NCBI RefSeq assembly: GCF_016859285.1
Contig: NC_053413.1
Span: 23,998,939 to 24,062,938, forward strand
Length of the DNA: 64,000 nucleotides
Direction of reading: 5' to 3'
Origin: Xiphias gladius
Lineage: Eukaryota > Chordata > Actinopteri > Istiophoriformes > Xiphiidae
Shown here: positions 60,947-64,000 of the stretch, piece by piece
How positions within the stretch are numbered: position 1 is the first letter of the stretch
Layout: the number at the start of each line of letters is the position of its first letter
Program-made: the position numbers and the translations under genes
Notes under the pieces: model-generated
What the model was told of the DNA's origin: nothing
Databases searched by the model: none
The model's input: only the letters and a program-made list of their open reading frames with translations

Positions 60947-63900
60947 GTACGTGAAAGGTGCGCCGGTGTCTGGGACACTGGGGAATGTTTTAGCCATAAA
61001 GCTAATTAGCTAGCTAACGTTAGCGACAGATTAGCTCCGAAAGCGGACGTCCTGCCGAGAACTCCGTGTTAAGATCAGAAAACGTGAATATAAGTTAAAG
61101 GTAAGACTTTTGAAGCCTTATTGAAAGTGGACAAAAGTAATGGCATAGTTTAAAAAAAAGTTAAGAGGAATGCTTTCAAAATATTAGGAACTGTAAAGGT
61201 AATCCGTTCAGGAATACTACCCATCATCAGAGCGTAGAAAAATACACACTAGCAACAGAGGTCTGACAGAGGTCTATTTATACCCCCATTGGGGCTTTGT
61301 TTGGTACCATAAACTTGCAGTTAAGCCGTTAGCTAAGACAAAAATGGTTTTTGGTTGTGGGTTAACTTCATTGGCTGCCAGCGGTGAAATTCAACTGTCA
61401 TGGTGCAGCAGTCCTGCTGCTCACAAAGCAGGTGAAATGTCATTTTACCCACTGAATTTGATTTTTTTTTTTTGATAAAGTGTGTTACAGTCATTATTAG
61501 AGGTTTGGATGTCACAGTTTTCCATCTCTGTGGTTTGAGAAACTGCAGTAAAAAAAACCCCCAAAAAAACAGTACAGATAGTGTCCATTGATCTGTGCGC
61601 AGATCTTTCGATTAGTTGAGCATTGATTTATCTCGTAACGATAACCACAAAGACAAATTCCTGTCCAAAATTATAGCACCCCAGAGTGTTGTCTCAAAAA
61701 AGCAACCACCTTCCAGGTATTCATAATAGTGTAAATCAGCATAGATTATTGGCCAAAAGCTCTTACGCCCACTATTACTACCATTACTAAAATGATGCTT
61801 TGATTAGGGATGAATGATCGTCGATTAGTTGATCAGTCAGTTGACAGAAATTGTGAAGTGACACCAGTTTTGAAGAGTGGATGAGTAATTCAAGTCATTC
61901 ATCAAGCAAACATGTCAAATATTTGGTTAAGAAATGTGAGGATTAGCTCATTTTCTGAGTTGTACATTGGATATTTTTGTGTTTTGCACCTTTTTGCTGG
62001 GAAATATCAAGCAATTTGAAGGCTTCAGCCTGTGCTTTGGGAAACTGTGATGGGCATTTTTTGGTGTTTTGCGACATTTTCTAGACTAGTCAAGTCATCA
62101 AAAGATAATTTAATATATTACACGTTAGTAGCAACTCTAAATTGTCAAATGGACAAATTCTCTGTAGATGAAATAGGCAAGTGTTTGAACGCCCTAAATC
62201 ACATCATAGATTCTCTCCTCACAAGTCTGTGGTGCAACTTGTAGCCGGTCAACTGGTTTAATTTCCAGAAAATGTGAGGAGAAAGATTTACTTTATGGCA
62301 AGAGGGTGATGCCATATCGAATTGAATATTCCACTGCCTACTCTCATTATTGCAGTGGGTGACCTACCTGCCTATAAACAGGTTCTTTTTGTGTTTTATT
62401 TATGCTGTGTGCTCTCAATTCTGTCCTCTCTCAAGATTCCCATGTTAAGTGAGCTGCAGCTGTGGGTTGCTGAAGTGTGACAGACTGTGTCTTATGACAG
62501 TGCCGGGGGACCTTGGGGAGTTGAGTTTCGAGGAAAGTTGTGGTGAGAGATGCCTAAGTGGGACAGCCTGTGCTGAACCCAAGCTGTTTAGGGCAGCGAG
62601 GACCTATATTTGATGTGGCTGCATGTGGAGGCCACAGTGCACTAATTGACTGCTTCTGCTTGTTTCTGACGTTACAAATTGTTCATCGGTTTTACCGTGT
62701 TAAAGGGTCAGGGCAATGCCATGTTGAGACGTTATGTCTCTGAGATGTCTGCTCCACCCCAATATAGTAGAGGCACTTAAAAAATGACATTTGCAAAACT
62801 TGCAAGCCTGCACTGATTTATGTATTTATTTTTTTAGCCACTTTGGCACAGTGGAAAAAAAATTATTAACACAGCACTGGACATGTCATTACCTTTTAAG
62901 TTGGTATGGCGAACTTGTTAGCAACCATCCTGCAGTTACAGAGCAACATTATCATTCATGTGGAGTCCTGTTTCTAGGCACCTGGCAAATGCAAGTCCAA
63001 TATTCACCCTCTCCCTGCTCTGTTTTTGCTCTCTACCAACTCCTGAGGGGAATATGTTGCCCTTTAGCTACTAAATTCTCCACCATGTTCACCAGCTAGT
63101 CTCTAACTGTGTCTCTCCTGCTATGACACTATGAGAACCGTGAGAGTGAAACAGAGAAGTAATGTTGTGGCTGGGCAGTTAAACATATGGCGGAAACTAG
63201 CTATAAAGCTCTGTAGAGCTGAGGGGAGCTGCAGATTTGGTTGCTAATTTTCAGTAGGTTCATCACTATGAGCGACCACATTTTCTCATTGTTATTTGAT
63301 TTTGTTATAAAAATATCCATTATATTCACTTTAAGGGCAACACTTCTTTCCAGACACGTGAAAACTGTTGACAGTGATGTTTGTGAATTACCTTGAGTAA
63401 ATGGGAAAAATAGCCAATATCTTTGTTTCTGAAAGGTTAACATCACTGGCTGTTCCATAGCAACGCTATGCTTTAAATGAGGTTAGTGAGGATGATAACC
63501 ATCTCACTACAGAGTCCTTTCCCTTCTCTTTAAATGATGCTATGATGGGAAAGAAGTTTGCTCTCTGTGAGGAAAAAATAACTAATTCAAAGTAATCACT
63601 GGCCACCCACTTTAGATAGATACAGTCTGGTTAACAAGCGTCATGTGAGACCTGATGCAGACTAGTGACCCCGCTGCCTCACTTGTCCGTGTTATCCCTG
63701 CCAACATTTTGTGCATTCACAATGGAGAACCCTTTCCAAGGTACTGTTTTCTGTTTTGCTTTGGCGGGAGAAAATGGGAGGGTGTGTTCCCTACATGTGC
63801 TGACAGCAGCGGATTTTTCAGCACAGATCAGTTCTGACAGACCCAGACACAACTCTTCCACCGTCCCATCACTCCCAGCAGATCAGCCAAGGCCCTGTCT

Positions 63901-64000
63901 TTATGTCCTGTAGCTCTGCATGGTTTTATCTTTCCTGCCCACTCATTCACCCCAAACCCCCCCTGTAAATCTTATTACCATCACATTAAATTAAGGTGCT
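60947..64000 (+). other. Probable first intron of the downstream gene
   Basis: No coding exon is recognised. It contains one inverted copy of the dispersed repeat family at 61790-62110. The first 80 bases are rich in GCTAGCTAACGTTAGC words. Confidence 0.4.
61790..62110 (-). repeat. Third copy of the dispersed fish repeat (inverted)
   Basis: TGCTTTGGGAAACTGTGATG, GCATTTTTTGGTG and CGACATTTTCTAGACTA, together with TCGATTAGTTGATCAGTCAG at the start, are the reverse complement of the family seen in pold3 introns 2 and 11. Confidence 0.7.

Overview
The window is vertebrate nuclear DNA, almost certainly from a ray-finned (teleost) fish. It has small multi-exon genes with GT-AG introns, a Tc1-type transposon end, L2/CR1-, Rex1- and RTE-type LINE remnants, several repeat families typical of fish, and many AC/GT microsatellites. 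All gene models below were read by eye, exon by exon. In the three intact models the exon phases join without a break.

Layout. Positions 1-15190 are intergenic: decayed transposons, microsatellites and a perfect 15-bp inverted repeat, with no gene I can support. Positions 15351-20319 (+) are pold3, the accessory PCNA-binding subunit of DNA polymerase delta: 12 coding exons, 441 residues. Positions 21113-35861 hold a rearranged cluster of SLC6 sodium/chloride-dependent transporter sequences. One gene, complement(27181..33864), reads open through 14 exons for 565 residues. Around it lie a 3' fragment on the same strand (exons 11-14, 21113-23499) and two broken plus-strand copies (24170-26221 and 34180-35861). 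The order is minus/plus, minus/plus. This suggests that a head-to-head pair was duplicated and then decayed, with L2-like LINEs inside it. Positions 35862-39720 are intergenic with repeats.

Positions 40057-55940 (+) are kif5b, the kinesin-1 heavy chain: 26 coding exons and 963 residues, the same length as human KIF5B. A GC-rich 5' region precedes it and an AT-rich 3' UTR of up to about 2.7 kb follows. At 60600-60946 (+) there is a GC-rich, probably non-coding first exon ending in a consensus splice donor. By gene order it could be the start of arhgap12, with 60947-64000 as its first intron, but no coding sequence inside the window confirms this.

The genes do not form one pathway. pold3 acts in DNA replication, the SLC6 gene in solute uptake at the plasma membrane, and kif5b in microtubule transport. 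The most notable part of the window is the SLC6 cluster, whose working gene is invisible to single-frame ORF scanning and carries unusual residues at the transmembrane-8 sodium site.
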